DNA of 64,000 bases from Diplonema papillatum (lineage: Eukaryota > Euglenozoa > Diplonemea > Diplonemida > Diplonemidae), in contig JAPJBO010000198.1 of the NCBI GenBank assembly GCA_030068145.1, forward strand, positions 1 through 64,000. The letters run 5' to 3'. A program made the translations under genes and the position numbers. The notes beneath the pieces were generated by a model. The model made no database searches, had not been told where the DNA came from, and was given only the letters and a program-made list of their open reading frames with translations. Positions 31,872-41,803 of the stretch are shown one piece after another (position 1 is the first letter of the stretch; each line of letters starts with the position of its first letter).

Positions 31872-32771
31872 ATGGCGAAGTTGGCTGCCGTGCTTCTGGT
31901 GCTTTCCGCGGGCGCCACCCTGGGCGTGGTGCCGCCGCCGCCGCCGCCATCGGTGGACAAGGTGTACTGCACCGAAGACGCCGAGTGCCGGACGCACGGC
32001 GACGCGTCGGCGTCGTGCAACCGAGACGGGCGGTGCCAGTGCACGGGGGAGTATGCGAACCCGTCTGTGCCGCTGGGCGCGATTTACATCTGCATCGACG
32101 GCGCGACCCAGCCGGAGGACTTCGACAACCACTACCTCATGACCTTCGACTTCCCGAAGGCGGACTGCGATTCGCTTGCGAGGGGCGAGCGCGTGGACGG
32201 TATCAAGACCGAAGACGCCGTCATGGCCGGGCTACCCTTCGGCAACAAGGCGTTCGTCGCGACGCGGTCGTTCTGCGCGTTCTCCGCGGGGTACATGTTC
32301 GCAGCCGACGTCAAGCTCACGCTCGACACCAGCGAGGAGGCCATCGAAGCCGCCCCGCAGAGTTTGTACGACTACATGGCCGCCAACGCGTCCGCCCTGG
32401 CGGACGCCCTCGGGCTGTCTGCGCCGAACGACGTCAACATCACCGTCTACTACTCCAACACGCACATGTGCAACGACACTCGGGAGAACGTGAAGAGCTC
32501 GGTTCTCTTCGACGGCGAGTGCAACGCCGTGTTCTGCACCAGCGGGTTCTACCGGAACGACTCTGAAAAGTTCATCTGCGCGAGCGAGGCGCAAGGCAGC
32601 GACAAGTGCTGCGACATGGACTGGGACGAGATCCTCGGGATCTGCATCGCGTGCTTGGTGGTGTTCGGGTTCATGTTCTTCGTGCTGTACCACGGGATCG
32701 CGAAGACGCACTGGACGACGAACGGGATCGAGGAGAAAAAGGAGCCTTTCGGCACCGCCGAGGGCCATTGA
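31872..32771 (+). CDS. Cys-rich type I membrane protein, function unknown
   Basis: 299 residues; the ATG is in the context AAAACAATGG. Residues 1-20 form a classic signal peptide, followed by a Pro-rich spacer (21-26). A small disulfide-type module spans residues 33-57 (C33, C39, C49, C55, C57; CTEDAEC...CNRDGRCQC), like an EGF or knottin fold. The ectodomain continues to about 250 with further Cys and four N-glycosylation sequons (172, 189, 201, 229). One membrane helix lies at about 254-276 (ILGICIACLVVFGFMFFVLY), followed by a short cytoplasmic tail. The topology is therefore type I: an extracellular or luminal sensor, adhesin or receptor-like protein. I cannot assign a family. Single exon as far as can be seen. 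Confidence 0.82.
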   Translation: MAKLAAVLLVLSAGATLGVVPPPPPPSVDKVYCTEDAECRTHGDASASCNRDGRCQCTGEYANPSVPLGAIYICIDGATQPEDFDNHYLMTFDFPKADCDSLARGERVDGIKTEDAVMAGLPFGNKAFVATRSFCAFSAGYMFAADVKLTLDTSEEAIEAAPQSLYDYMAANASALADALGLSAPNDVNITVYYSNTHMCNDTRENVKSSVLFDGECNAVFCTSGFYRNDSEKFICASEAQGSDKCCDMDWDEILGICIACLVVFGFMFFVLYHGIAKTHWTTNGIEEKKEPFGTAEGH

Positions 32772-34172
32772 ATGGCACGGGGACGGTCAGGGCCGCTGGG
32801 TGGCCGAAAACACCGAGCCGACTCGACGTCTTCGCAGTCGAGTGACACGTCAGAGTCAGCCCACCACCCACGAAACGACGCCCGCCGTCCCCTCCACGCA
32901 CCCCCTCCGACAGCGTCGCTCTCGGACTCCATCGCCCGTGCGTTCGGCCTGTCACCCACTAGCAGAGCACCCCCGCCGCCTCCGCCGAACACGGCGCAGC
33001 CCTCGTACCCGCGGCCGCTCCCGGCCGCGGCACCTCTCCTACGGACCGGGCCCGCGTGCCCGTCAGCCGGCTCCACCGACCGCCTTGCTTTTTCTCCTTC
33101 GAACGCCGCCGTCGGACCCCGCTTGAAAGCGTTACCCGAGTTGTAAAAAAAAAAAAACAAGCCAACACCCCTCTAACCACCCTTCCGCAGACACGCACCC
33201 CCCGTTACGCAACACAACAGCTTTGGTTTCCGTGGCCAAACGGGGAGGAAGAGGAACCGTCGCGTAAACATGTCAGTTCTACAATATCTGCGCACGGAGC
33301 CTATTTTCGCTGAAGCGAGCGTGAGCAAAGCACAAGGTCGGGAAAACAGTCCAGTGTCGCGGCGCGAAAACGACGAAGGCACTTGCCAATCCCACCCTCT
33401 CCCCTTCTCCAACTAAACCCTGACCAGTCAAGGGCAGTGAACACAAAAAGGCGGAAGGTGGGTGGGTATCGCAGCACCCAATGCAGGCGCGGAGAACAGC
33501 GGATTTTTAGAGTACTTGAGTCGCAGGCTCGCGACCGGCATGCAAAAAGAGAAGGCATGCGATGTGGGTGCGGGTCGCCCCACCGTTGGTGCGCCCAGGG
33601 GTTTCCCAGGGTATCCGAAACGCTTCCAGCGGTCTCTCTTCTTTTTTTGAAAGTATGCCAATACTGCAGGGAATAGTTGACTAGACCTCTTGAGTTTGTG
33701 CCCACGATTGGGGAGTCGGGAGAACCTACGAAGCCAAAAGCAGGACCGACCCCCCCGTTCGTGAGAGAAAGCGAAGAATAAAACACCTTCTTTTTTCCAT
33801 CTATCTTTGTCAAGAGCTGCACCTCAACTACTCCCACGTGCCGATGATGAGGGGGAGGTGCTGGAGGTGGTGGGTTCAACGCCTGCAGACCGCGATCGGG
33901 AAGGATCTATCAAGTTTAGTTAGTGCGGACAAAAATAAATAAGAGAAACCGCAAGCATCCTCATTCGCTTCCTCCCTTTTCAATTATGTTCGTTTTTTTT
34001 TTAAAGTCTCGCCCGCTCTAGCCTAAGCCGCGAAAGCCTCCGCAAGGTACTCGTGCAACGCGTCTCCAGCCTTGACGCTCCCCAAGACACGGATGGATTC
34101 TACACCCCCCCCTCGCTCCTACGGACGGAAGAGAAACGTTCCTGTACGATTCGCACAGAAACGACGTTCCTG
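32772..34172. other. spacer; one doubtful Pro/Ser-rich ORF at its start
   Basis: An open frame begins at the ATG overlapping the preceding stop (32772-33146, 124 codons, Ser/Arg/Pro-rich); nothing supports it beyond GC content, and it may be 3' UTR. The rest shows no gene. The last 40 bp contain a tandem of GTTCCTGTACGATTCGCACA (first unit at 34137) that is split by the next element. Confidence 0.45.
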
Positions 34173-34501
34173 TAAAGCCCCCCCCTCGTACTATTTAGGC
34201 AGTCGTACTATTTAGGTAAATAGTACGAGTGTTGTTTTTTAAAAGTTTTAAGTGGTGCCCCCCAGCTGCAACGACTTTTAAGTTTTAGTTCCGGCTAAGA
34301 GTTCACGCGTCCCTTCCCCGTTTTCTCTTTGATGCAGGTGAAGGACAGGTATCAGCATGCAGATCCAGCACAGAGAGCGCGTCCAGGTCCATCATCACTG
34401 ATTCGTCAAGGTTCACCACCTCTACTGCATCAGCAATGCGAGAGCTGCTGCGAACAGTGTGTGTTTAGTCCTTCTGAGCCCATAGACAGTTGGGGCACGT
34501 A

Positions 34502-34685
34502 GAGTGAGGCGCACTCTAAGTGACACTCATGCACTTTTGTCCACTGTGACTGAAAAATGCGGTTTCAGTGTCACTTAGAAGAATTAGAAAAACGGAAGAT
34601 TTCGGCGGAAACCCAGTAACCTTTAGCGACTTCAGTGTCACGAAAGAGTAGAACATTCAGCATCACTTAGAGTGAGACCTCACTC
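34502..34685. mobile_element. second, nested TIR element, 184 bp, TA target duplication
   Basis: Ends GAGTGAGGCGCACTCTAAGT and the inverted ACTTAGAGTGAGACCTCACTC, flanked by TA at 34500-34501 and 34686-34687. Internal copies of GTGTCACTTAG and TTCAGTGTCAC add to the foldback. No ORF. It lies wholly inside the larger TIR element and therefore inserted later, or was captured by it. Confidence 0.72.
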
Positions 34686-34750
34686 TAAATGACGCCGAGC
34701 CCCGATTCTCTCGGTTCTTTATGGTGGTTCAATAGTGGTTACGCAGTGGT

Positions 34751-34880
34751 TAAATAGTGGTTAAATAGTGGTTAAATAGTGGTTAAATAGTGGTTAAATA
34801 GTGGTTAAATAGTGGTTAAATAGTGGTTAAATAGTGGTTAAATAGTGGTTAAATAGTGGTTAAATAGTGGCTAAATAGTA
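34751..34880 (+). repeat. 11-bp tandem repeat (TAAATAGTGGT), about 12 units
   Basis: Near-perfect 11-bp units. The word TAAATAGT is also part of the host element's terminal repeat, so the tract may have grown from a terminal-repeat fragment (inference). Confidence 0.95.
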
Positions 34881-35470
34881 CGAGTCACCCTGAAAGTTTG
34901 GGGGGTGTACTTTTAGCTTTTTCAGGAAATATCTGATGATTTTCACCTAAATAGTACGAGGGGGGGGGGCTTTACGATTCGCACAGAAAACGAAGGTGCA
35001 AAAAAGAAGAGCAAACGCCGCGCCATCCCCACCCCCTCCTGATAGACCGCGACTCCTCACCAGCTGACAGCGCCGATTGCAAGGTGACGCGAGGGAGGGG
35101 GCACCACAACGAACTCGCACCCAAAAGTGACCCTTCCGGAATCACCGAGGCGACATCGTTGCGTGCAAAAATAGCTCCCCGCATACGCAGAAGCCCGAAA
35201 CCCCGCCAAAACCGGCGACAGCACGGCGGCAGGCAATGCAGCGCAGTTCCAGGGGCGATATGGGGACGGACCGGCTTCACGACGCCAGCCCACCCCACCC
35301 CGTGGGGCCCGATAGGTTACGACCAAACCATGCCACCGGCTCCTCGACGTCTCTTCGGTCCGTATGGGGGAGGGAGGGGGGTGAAATTCGACAATCAACA
35401 AACAACAATTAGCGATGACACGAAGACCGCTATTCAGCCGGCTCGGCCGCCCCCTTGCAGCTGCCTTGCA

Positions 35471-35530
35471 GTCACCACCGTTTGTGTACGGCCGTTCTTC
35501 GCAGAAGGGCCGTACACAAACGGTGGTGAC
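35471..35530. repeat. near-perfect 60-bp hairpin
   Basis: Arms of 23 bp, TCACCACCGTTTGTGTACGG and its exact complement, separated by 14 bp that themselves pair (TTCT...AGAA) around TCGC. The arms have no mismatch. Confidence 0.9.
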
Positions 35531-36025
35531 ACACGGCTAGGCATATCGAGTTCAAGCTACTACTACGAATACAACTTTTCGAGGCTAGCATATCGAGTTC
35601 AAACTACTTTAGTATACGGTAGGAACTGGAGCAAAGCGCATGGCAGGATGAGGACACCACCCGAGCCTACAACAGGAGAATTCGGGTGGGTTGAGGTGGG
35701 TGTTCTGAGACTGAATTTTCTGCCCATTGACATGGTCAAACAGGCACACTCTATCCCATTAGCTAGTAAGCAAGTTATCAGGCTGTCAGACTTCTCTCCC
35801 TCCTTCCCTTTCCGATGAAGACTGAACTCGATGACCCAAGCCGAGACCGAGTGCGATGAGGCCAGAAGCTAGCTGCCAATTCCTACTACGGGTACTACTT
35901 TTCGAGCGAAACCGCTGACTGTTCGGGAACTACGCGTAGCCACAGCATCGCACATGCCGCTCTCAGACTCAAAGAAGGCATCTTCGGCACAAACTCTCCC
36001 CCCCACCACGCCCTGTTGCTGTGGA

Positions 36026-36200
36026 GCAACGAACAGCCGCCTGCCAAACCAGACTCACACCGCTGTCCTGCCCGCAGGCATCCATGTTCCGTGCTGTTGT
36101 TGGTCCGCCCTTGTCCGGCTTAAAAGGACCGAAACCCCGGTGCGCATAGGGCACAGAGCGGTGTTGAGCACGTAACCATCCCAAGCAGCGCGTTCTTCGC
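36026..36200 (+). repeat. dispersed repeat (copies at 28000 and 63920)
   Basis: Shares CAGCCGCCTG, CACACCGCTGTCCTG, GGACCGAAAC and GCGGTGTTGA blocks with 28000-28165; the first and last of the shared region recur at the right edge of the window (63920-64000). Confidence 0.7.
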
Positions 36201-36353
36201 AATCCCCTCCGCCGCTCCCTGTTTTCTCTACTTGTCCCCATTTCTTTCCGGTTTTCTTTTTCCCGACATGACAGAGCTTCCGTTCCCCCTTCGGTTTCTC
36301 GTGAGCGTGAAGTTTGCCTGTTTCCGACATGAGTGACCGCATCGTGTGCACTA

Positions 36354-36592
36354 CTGCACTACTTGTGCCACGAAAGATACAAATCCCGATACCATGCCGC
36401 ATAAAGAACATGAGTCTGCAAAATATAACCGCCCGAACAGTACACTTTTTCGGGAGGGGAGTTGCTGTGTGCTCCTGCGGTCTTTGTGTTTTTCGTACTT
36501 GACCAACAGGTTCACCCCCCCGCACGCCAAGTCCGCCCTTCGGTATAAGTTCGTCCAGAACTTCACTCACTTCGTTCACGAAGTTCTTGATC
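36354..36592 (+). repeat. dispersed repeat, long copy (short copy at 19537)
   Basis: Full version of the segment described at 19537-19686. Confidence 0.8.
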
Positions 36593-37034
36593 CCCCTCTC
36601 CATGACATGTCTTTGACTGATGCTCAGTCAGCAATCGTCGACAGCAGTCGTGCGGAAACAAACAAGCTCAGCGCATTTGCGAGTCATTTAACATCGGGAT
36701 GACAGCGCTTACGCGTACACCATACGCATACGGGTCGACCACCGATGTTACTGTGAACAAACCAGCGTGCCCAAAGCAGGCGTTCGCCGTGAATGATAAA
36801 GCATGGAATAACAAGGGATCGATTATCTCGACTCTTTTTGTTGGTCTCTTAACCCGAGAAGGAATAATCAAAACGAAGTTCTTAGCGGTTCTCTTTTGAG
36901 TTTCGTCTAAAGGTTCGCTATGGGTACTCATCTTAGTGTGATTAGTGTGACGGAACCTCGTGTAAGCGAACACCTTGCAGGATTTACCACACACTTTTAC
37001 CTCAACCCACACTTTCTCCCGAACAAAAAAAAGC

Positions 37035-37868
37035 ATGTCTCACCAGAACAAGACCGTGACTGAGCAGGTTCAGGAGGTTGCGCAGAACACTTGGGACGCC
37101 ACGAAGAACACGGCGGCCAACGCGACGGAATCCGTTCAGAACATGTTCTCAGCTGGTCAGGAAAAGGCAGCAGACACAGCGGACAAGGCTGGACGTGCTG
37201 TGAAGCCTGAATCTGAGAAGACGGTCGGAGACAAGGCGAAGGACACTTGGGATGCCACGAAGAACTCGGCACAGAACGCGTCAGACAAGGCCAGTGAAAA
37301 GATGGACAAGGCTGGACGTGCCGTGAAGCCTGAATCCGAGAAGACGATGGGCGACAAGGCACAGGACACGTGGGATGCGACGAAGGACGCCGCAGCGAAC
37401 GTGACTGAATCTGTGCAGAACATGTTCTCCGCCGGTCAGGAAAAGGCAGAAGAAACAGCGGACAAGGCTGGGCGTGCCGTGAAGCCTGAATCCGAGAAGA
37501 CGGTGGGAGACAAGGCGAAAGACACTTGGGATGCCACGAAGAACACCGCTCAGAACGCGTCAGACAAGGCCGGTGAACAGATGGACAAGGCCGGCCGTGC
37601 GGTGAAGCCTGAATCCGAGAAGACGATTGGAGACAAGGCGAAGGACACTTGGGATGCCACGAAGAACTCGGCTCAGAACGCGTCAGACAAGGCCAGTGAA
37701 CAGATGGACAAGGCCGGACGTGCCGTGAAGCCTGAGTCTCAGAAGACGATGGGCGACAAGGCAAAGGACACGTGGGATGCCACGAAGAACTCTGCTCAGA
37801 ACGCGTCTGACGCCGTGCAGTCGAAGGTGCAGGAAACACAGAAGGCGGCTCAGTCCAAGACCAGCTAG
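37035..37868 (+). CDS. LEA-like repeat protein 1
   Basis: First of ten tandem paralogues; 277 residues. The start is the ATG at 37035 (MSHQNKTVTEQVQEV), shared by almost all copies; the frame is open further upstream but not conserved there. The protein is highly hydrophilic, without Cys, signal peptide or membrane segment. It consists of 41-residue modules of the type GDKAKDTWDATKNSAQNASD followed by KA[GS]E[QK]MDKAGRAVKPESEKT, alternating with one NMFSAGQEKA module, and ends in VQSKVQETQKAAQSKTS. The Ala/Lys/Asp/Thr-rich 11-residue-like periodicity resembles group 3 (LEA_4) late-embryogenesis-abundant proteins, which are disordered in water and become helical on drying and protect membranes and proteins. 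That assignment rests on composition and periodicity, not on a database match. In this copy the third module reads KASEKMDKAGRAVKPESEKTM. Confidence 0.75.
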   Translation: MSHQNKTVTEQVQEVAQNTWDATKNTAANATESVQNMFSAGQEKAADTADKAGRAVKPESEKTVGDKAKDTWDATKNSAQNASDKASEKMDKAGRAVKPESEKTMGDKAQDTWDATKDAAANVTESVQNMFSAGQEKAEETADKAGRAVKPESEKTVGDKAKDTWDATKNTAQNASDKAGEQMDKAGRAVKPESEKTIGDKAKDTWDATKNSAQNASDKASEQMDKAGRAVKPESQKTMGDKAKDTWDATKNSAQNASDAVQSKVQETQKAAQSKTS

Positions 37869-38623
37869 ACTGAGTGCAAACTTTACATCTTCTAACTCGA
37901 ACTCTAACCTCAGTTGCAGCGAGGCTGTCAACCTTTCTTTTGCGGAAGGTATGATGCCTGTGCTGCGACCACCTTCCCAGCGTCGGCATTGTTTTGGGTG
38001 CCGGATGCTTTTCCTCTCCATGTTGTTGAACGATAATGCAACGAAACCAGTTTGTATTCCAAAACAGAAAGCTAACTTGCAAAACATTATCGAAACCCTT
38101 GCTGCCTTTTCTGGTTCCAGATCTTCGACGCTGTAAAAAGAAGGTCTCGTGGCTCAGTAATTCATCTTGGATAAGTCTTGAGAGGCACCGCATGACTGCT
38201 GGCATAGTGCGTTGCTCAGGGTAGTCGAAGGACTGACAAACACACTAATGCAACCCATTTACGACTGTTGGTAACATTGGTACGTACCTCGTCCCATGAG
38301 AACGTGTTCGGCGAAATCAGCCAAAAAGTATTCAATACACGCGAAGAAAAGGTACCGCAACCAACCAACACGCAACACCAATCGTATCCAGGAGGCTGGC
38401 GGGCAGAGTGAAAAGCCCAAGCCAAAATGACAGGATACCAAATTTTCGAAATCAATTCAGTAGCACGTGGCCAGTTACTCACCATCTGTTCTTCAGGACT
38501 CTAACATAAAATGTCGATTGCAACCATTGAACAGTAGTCTTGCACTCTACTATATTTTCTTTTCAACCGCAGGATTTCACCGCAAAAACCTTACACTCAA
38601 ACTCAACCCTTCCCCGAAGAAAC
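37869..38623. other. LEA 1-2 intergenic region
   Basis: The first 240 bp are the 3' region conserved after all paralogues (ACTCTAACCTCAGTTGCAG, CCTGTGCTGCGACCACCTTC, CCAAAACAGAAAGCTAACTT). The last 110 bp carry the conserved proximal element ending ACCGCAGGATTTCACC at 38567-38582. The middle is unique. Confidence 0.6.
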
Positions 38624-39580
38624 ATGTCTCACCAGAACAAGACCGTGACTGAGCAGGTTCAGGAGGTTGCGCAGAACACTTGGGACGCGACGAAGAACAC
38701 GGCGGCCAACGCGACGGAATCCGTTCAGAACATGTTCTCAGCTGGTCAGGAAAAGGCAGCAGACACAGCGGACAAGGCTGGACGTGCTGTGAAGCCTGAA
38801 TCTGAGAAGACGGTGGGAGACAAGGCGAAGGACACTTGGGATGCCACGAAGAACTCGGCTCAGAACGCGTCAGACAAGGCCGGTGAACAGATGGACAAGG
38901 CTGGACGTGCCGTGAAGCCTGAATCCGAGAAGACGCTTGGCGACAAGGCACAGGACACGTGGGATGCGACGAAGGACGCCGCAGCGAACGTGACTGAATC
39001 TGTGCAGAACATGTTCTCCGCTGGTCAGGAAAAGGCAGCAGACACAGCGGACAAGGCTGGACGTGCTGTGAAGCCCGAATCTGAGAAGACGGTGGGAGAC
39101 AAGGCGAAGGACACGTGGGATGCCACGAAGAACACCGCTCAGAACGCGTCAGACAAGGCCGGTGAACAGATGGACAAGGCTGGACGTGCAGTGAAGCCCG
39201 AATCCGAGAAGACGATTGGAGACAAGGCGAAGGACACGTGGGATGCCACGAAGAACTCGGCTCAGAACGCGTCAGACAAGGCCGGTGAACAGATGGACAA
39301 GGCCGGCCGTGCGGTGAAGCCTGAATCCGAGAAGACGATTGGAGACAAGGCAAAAGACACTTGGGATGCCACGAAGAACTCGGCTCAGAACGCGTCAGAC
39401 AAAGCCAGCGAACAGATGGACAAGGCCGGCCGTGCCGTGAAGCCTGAGTCTCAGAAGACGATGGGCGACAAGGCGAAGGACACGTGGGATGCCACGAAGA
39501 ACTCTGCTCAGAACGCGTCTGACGCCGTGCAGTCGAAGGTGCAAGAAACGCAGAAGGCGGCTCAGTCCAAGACTAGCTAG
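38624..39580 (+). CDS. LEA-like repeat protein 2 (one extra module)
   Basis: 318 residues, the longest copy. It carries one more 41-residue module than the standard 277-residue form: two consecutive units ending AGRAVKPESEKTIGDKAKDT. The difference is exactly 123 bp, which points to unequal exchange between modules. Otherwise same N and C termini as copy 1. Confidence 0.75.
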   Translation: MSHQNKTVTEQVQEVAQNTWDATKNTAANATESVQNMFSAGQEKAADTADKAGRAVKPESEKTVGDKAKDTWDATKNSAQNASDKAGEQMDKAGRAVKPESEKTLGDKAQDTWDATKDAAANVTESVQNMFSAGQEKAADTADKAGRAVKPESEKTVGDKAKDTWDATKNTAQNASDKAGEQMDKAGRAVKPESEKTIGDKAKDTWDATKNSAQNASDKAGEQMDKAGRAVKPESEKTIGDKAKDTWDATKNSAQNASDKASEQMDKAGRAVKPESQKTMGDKAKDTWDATKNSAQNASDAVQSKVQETQKAAQSKTS

Positions 39581-40565
39581 ACTGAGTGCAAACTTATAAT
39601 GCTCCGACACTCGAACTCTAACCTCAGTTGCAGCGGGGCTGTCAACCTTTCTTTGCGGAAAGTACGATGCCTGTGCTGCGACCACCTTCCCAGCGTCGGC
39701 ACTGTTTTGGGTGCCGGATGCTTTTCCTCTCCCTGTTGTTGAATGATAATGAAACCAGTTTGTATTCCAAAACAGAAAGCTAACTTGAAGAACATTATCG
39801 AAACCCTTCGTGCTGCCTTTTCCTTTCTGATGAGTAGTGCCAAAGAAGATCTCATGGCGAGCAATCCCTCGATAGTTCATGACGGTAATCAGCATGTTGC
39901 GATGACACTGCGTACGTAATCAACACGCAAAACCAACAGTGTAGTTCGCGACAAAGAAAATTGCCAGGGGGGCACTGAGAGCTTCCCAGCCAAAGGTCAG
40001 CCTGAGCCCCCGCAGCCAATCCGCCAAACCAGCGAGCACAGCCAGGGTTTTCAAAAACAGGCACGTGTTTCCATCTCAAAGGAGCCACGTGGAGCACAGA
40101 CCAGGTCCATCGCAGCGCAGATATCGCTGGTTCGGGTGATGACACTCAACCACGGCTGCATCGACTACCTCACTGTTGGACTGGGAGAAGTCCAGAAATC
40201 CAACCCCCAACAAACGCTTATCAGCTAAATCCAACCAAAGCCTTCGTGGGCTTCGCAAACGACACAAACAGATGTAATTCTCGTGGCAACACCAGTTTTT
40301 ATGGCCTCATGAAATAACTGTAGACCATGAAATCGTTGCAGAGGAGGAATGATGAGGTTTGAGAATTTCCAGCGATCATTCCCTGTCAAAGTGGTCAAGA
40401 ATGGAGGACTACTCTGAACGCGTTTACTCCAAGCACCACCTGGCTGAGTCTACACAGCCCCGACTGGTCTCTCACTCTCGACGACTCTTGTATTTTGTTT
40501 CAAACCGCAGGAATTTACCACAAACACACCTTCACACTCAAACTCAACCTTTTTCCCGAAAAAAC
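39581..40565. other. LEA 2-3 intergenic region, type I upstream
   Basis: After the conserved 3' region comes a block (about 39960-40440) that recurs upstream of copy 5 (43080-43640): CCGCGCAGCCAATCCGCCAA-like, AACAGGCACGTGTTTCC, ATAACTGTAGACCATG and TTTCCAGCGATCATTCCCT words. No coding region. Confidence 0.6.
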
Positions 40566-41399
40566 ATGTCCCACCAGAACAAGACCGTGACTGAGCAGGT
40601 TCAGGAGGTTGCGCAGAACACTTGGGACGCCACAAAGAACACGGCGGCCAACGCGACGGAATCCGTTCAGAACATGTTCTCAGCTGGTCAAGAAAAGGCA
40701 GCAGACACAGCGGACAAGGCTGGACGTGCTGTGAAGCCTGAATCTGAGAAGACGGTCGGAGACAAGGCGAAGGACACTTGGGATGCCACGAAGAACTCTG
40801 CTCAGAACGCGTCAGACAAGGCCGGTGAACAGATGGACAAGGCCGGACGAGCCGTGAAGCCTGAATCCGAGAAGACGATTGGCGACAAGGCACAGGACAC
40901 GTGGGATGCGACGAAGGACGCCGCAGCGAACGTGACTGAATCTGTGCAGAACATGTTCTCCGCCGGTCAGGAGAAGGCAGCAGACACAGCGGACAAGGCT
41001 GGGCGTGCTGTGAAGCCTGAATCCGAGAAGACGGTGGGAGACAAGGCTAAGGACACTTGGGATGCCACGAAGAACACCGCTCAGAACGCGTCAGACAAGG
41101 CCGGTGAACAGATGGACAAGGCCGGACGTGCCGTGAAGCCTGAATCCGAGAAGACGATTGGAGACAAGGCGAAGGACACGTGGGATGCCACGAAGAACTC
41201 GGCTCAGAACGCGTCAGACAAGGCCAGTGAACAGATGGACAAGGCTGGACGTGCCGTGAAGCCTGAGTCTCAGAAGACGATGGGCGACAAGGCGAAGGAC
41301 ACGTGGGATGCCACGAAGAACTCTGCTCAGAACGCGTCTGACGCCGTGCAGTCGAAGGTTCAGGAAACGCAGAAGGCGGCTCAATCCAAGACCAGCTAG
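40566..41399 (+). CDS. LEA-like repeat protein 3
   Basis: 277 residues, standard module number. The start codon is preceded by the leader TTTTTCCCGAAAAAAC. The upstream element reads CAAACCGCAGGAATTTACC (40501-40519). Its 3' region begins ACTGAGTACAATTTAAAATG, a variant shared only with copy 5, which links the two as products of a block duplication. Confidence 0.75.
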   Translation: MSHQNKTVTEQVQEVAQNTWDATKNTAANATESVQNMFSAGQEKAADTADKAGRAVKPESEKTVGDKAKDTWDATKNSAQNASDKAGEQMDKAGRAVKPESEKTIGDKAQDTWDATKDAAANVTESVQNMFSAGQEKAADTADKAGRAVKPESEKTVGDKAKDTWDATKNTAQNASDKAGEQMDKAGRAVKPESEKTIGDKAKDTWDATKNSAQNASDKASEQMDKAGRAVKPESQKTMGDKAKDTWDATKNSAQNASDAVQSKVQETQKAAQSKTS

Positions 41400-41803
41400 A
41401 CTGAGTACAATTTAAAATGCTCCAACACTCGAACTCTAACCTCAGTTGCAGCGAGGCTGTCAACCTTTCTTCACGGAAGGTACGATGCCTGTGCTACGAC
41501 CACCTTCCCAGCGTCGACACTGTTTTGGGTGCCGGATGCTTTTCCTCTCCCTGTTGTTGACTGATAATGAAACCAGTTTGTATTCCAAAACAGAAAGCTA
41601 ACTTGAAGAACATTATCGAAACCCTAAGTGATGCCTTTTCGTTTCTCTATTGCGACCTTCGAAGCGCAGATTCGAACCTCAAACAACCAATGTCGATCGA
41701 AGCATAATGTAGTCGCGCACTCTGTTGTATCTCGTTTCTAAACCGCAGGATTTTACCACAAACACACCTTCACACCCAAACTCAACCTTTCTCCCGAAGA
41801 AAC

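Larger units (their letters stand above)
34175..34972. mobile_element. non-autonomous TIR DNA element (MITE-like), 798 bp, TA target duplication
   Basis: Left end AAGCCCCCCCCTCGTACTAT (34175 onward) and right end ATAGTACGAGGGGGGGGGGC (to 34972) are inverted copies of about 25 bp. TA flanks both sides (34173-34174 and 34973-34974). The empty site can be read from the host repeat: flanking GTTCCTGTA and CGATTCGCACAGAAA join into exactly the unit found intact at 34137-34161. There is no transposase ORF, so the element is non-autonomous; a TA duplication suits Tc1/mariner-related or other TA-targeting superfamilies. Confidence 0.82.
34975..37034. other. gene-poor spacer before the LEA-like cluster
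   Basis: One long open frame (35084-35818) has no protein-like features and spans a hairpin, so I do not call it. Dispersed repeats lie at 36026-36200 and 36354-36592. A direct repeat CATATCGAGTTCAA occurs at 35542 and 35590. The last 65 bp hold the leader of the first LEA-like gene. Confidence 0.5.

Noticed and set aside
32772-33146. 124-codon ORF starting at the stop of the membrane-protein gene
   Set aside because: It begins at a TGAATG overlap, is Ser/Arg/Pro-rich and featureless; more likely 3' UTR in a GC-rich stretch.
35084-35818. 244-codon ORF
   Set aside because: It crosses a perfect hairpin and direct repeats, has no recognisable domain, and no paralogue in the window.
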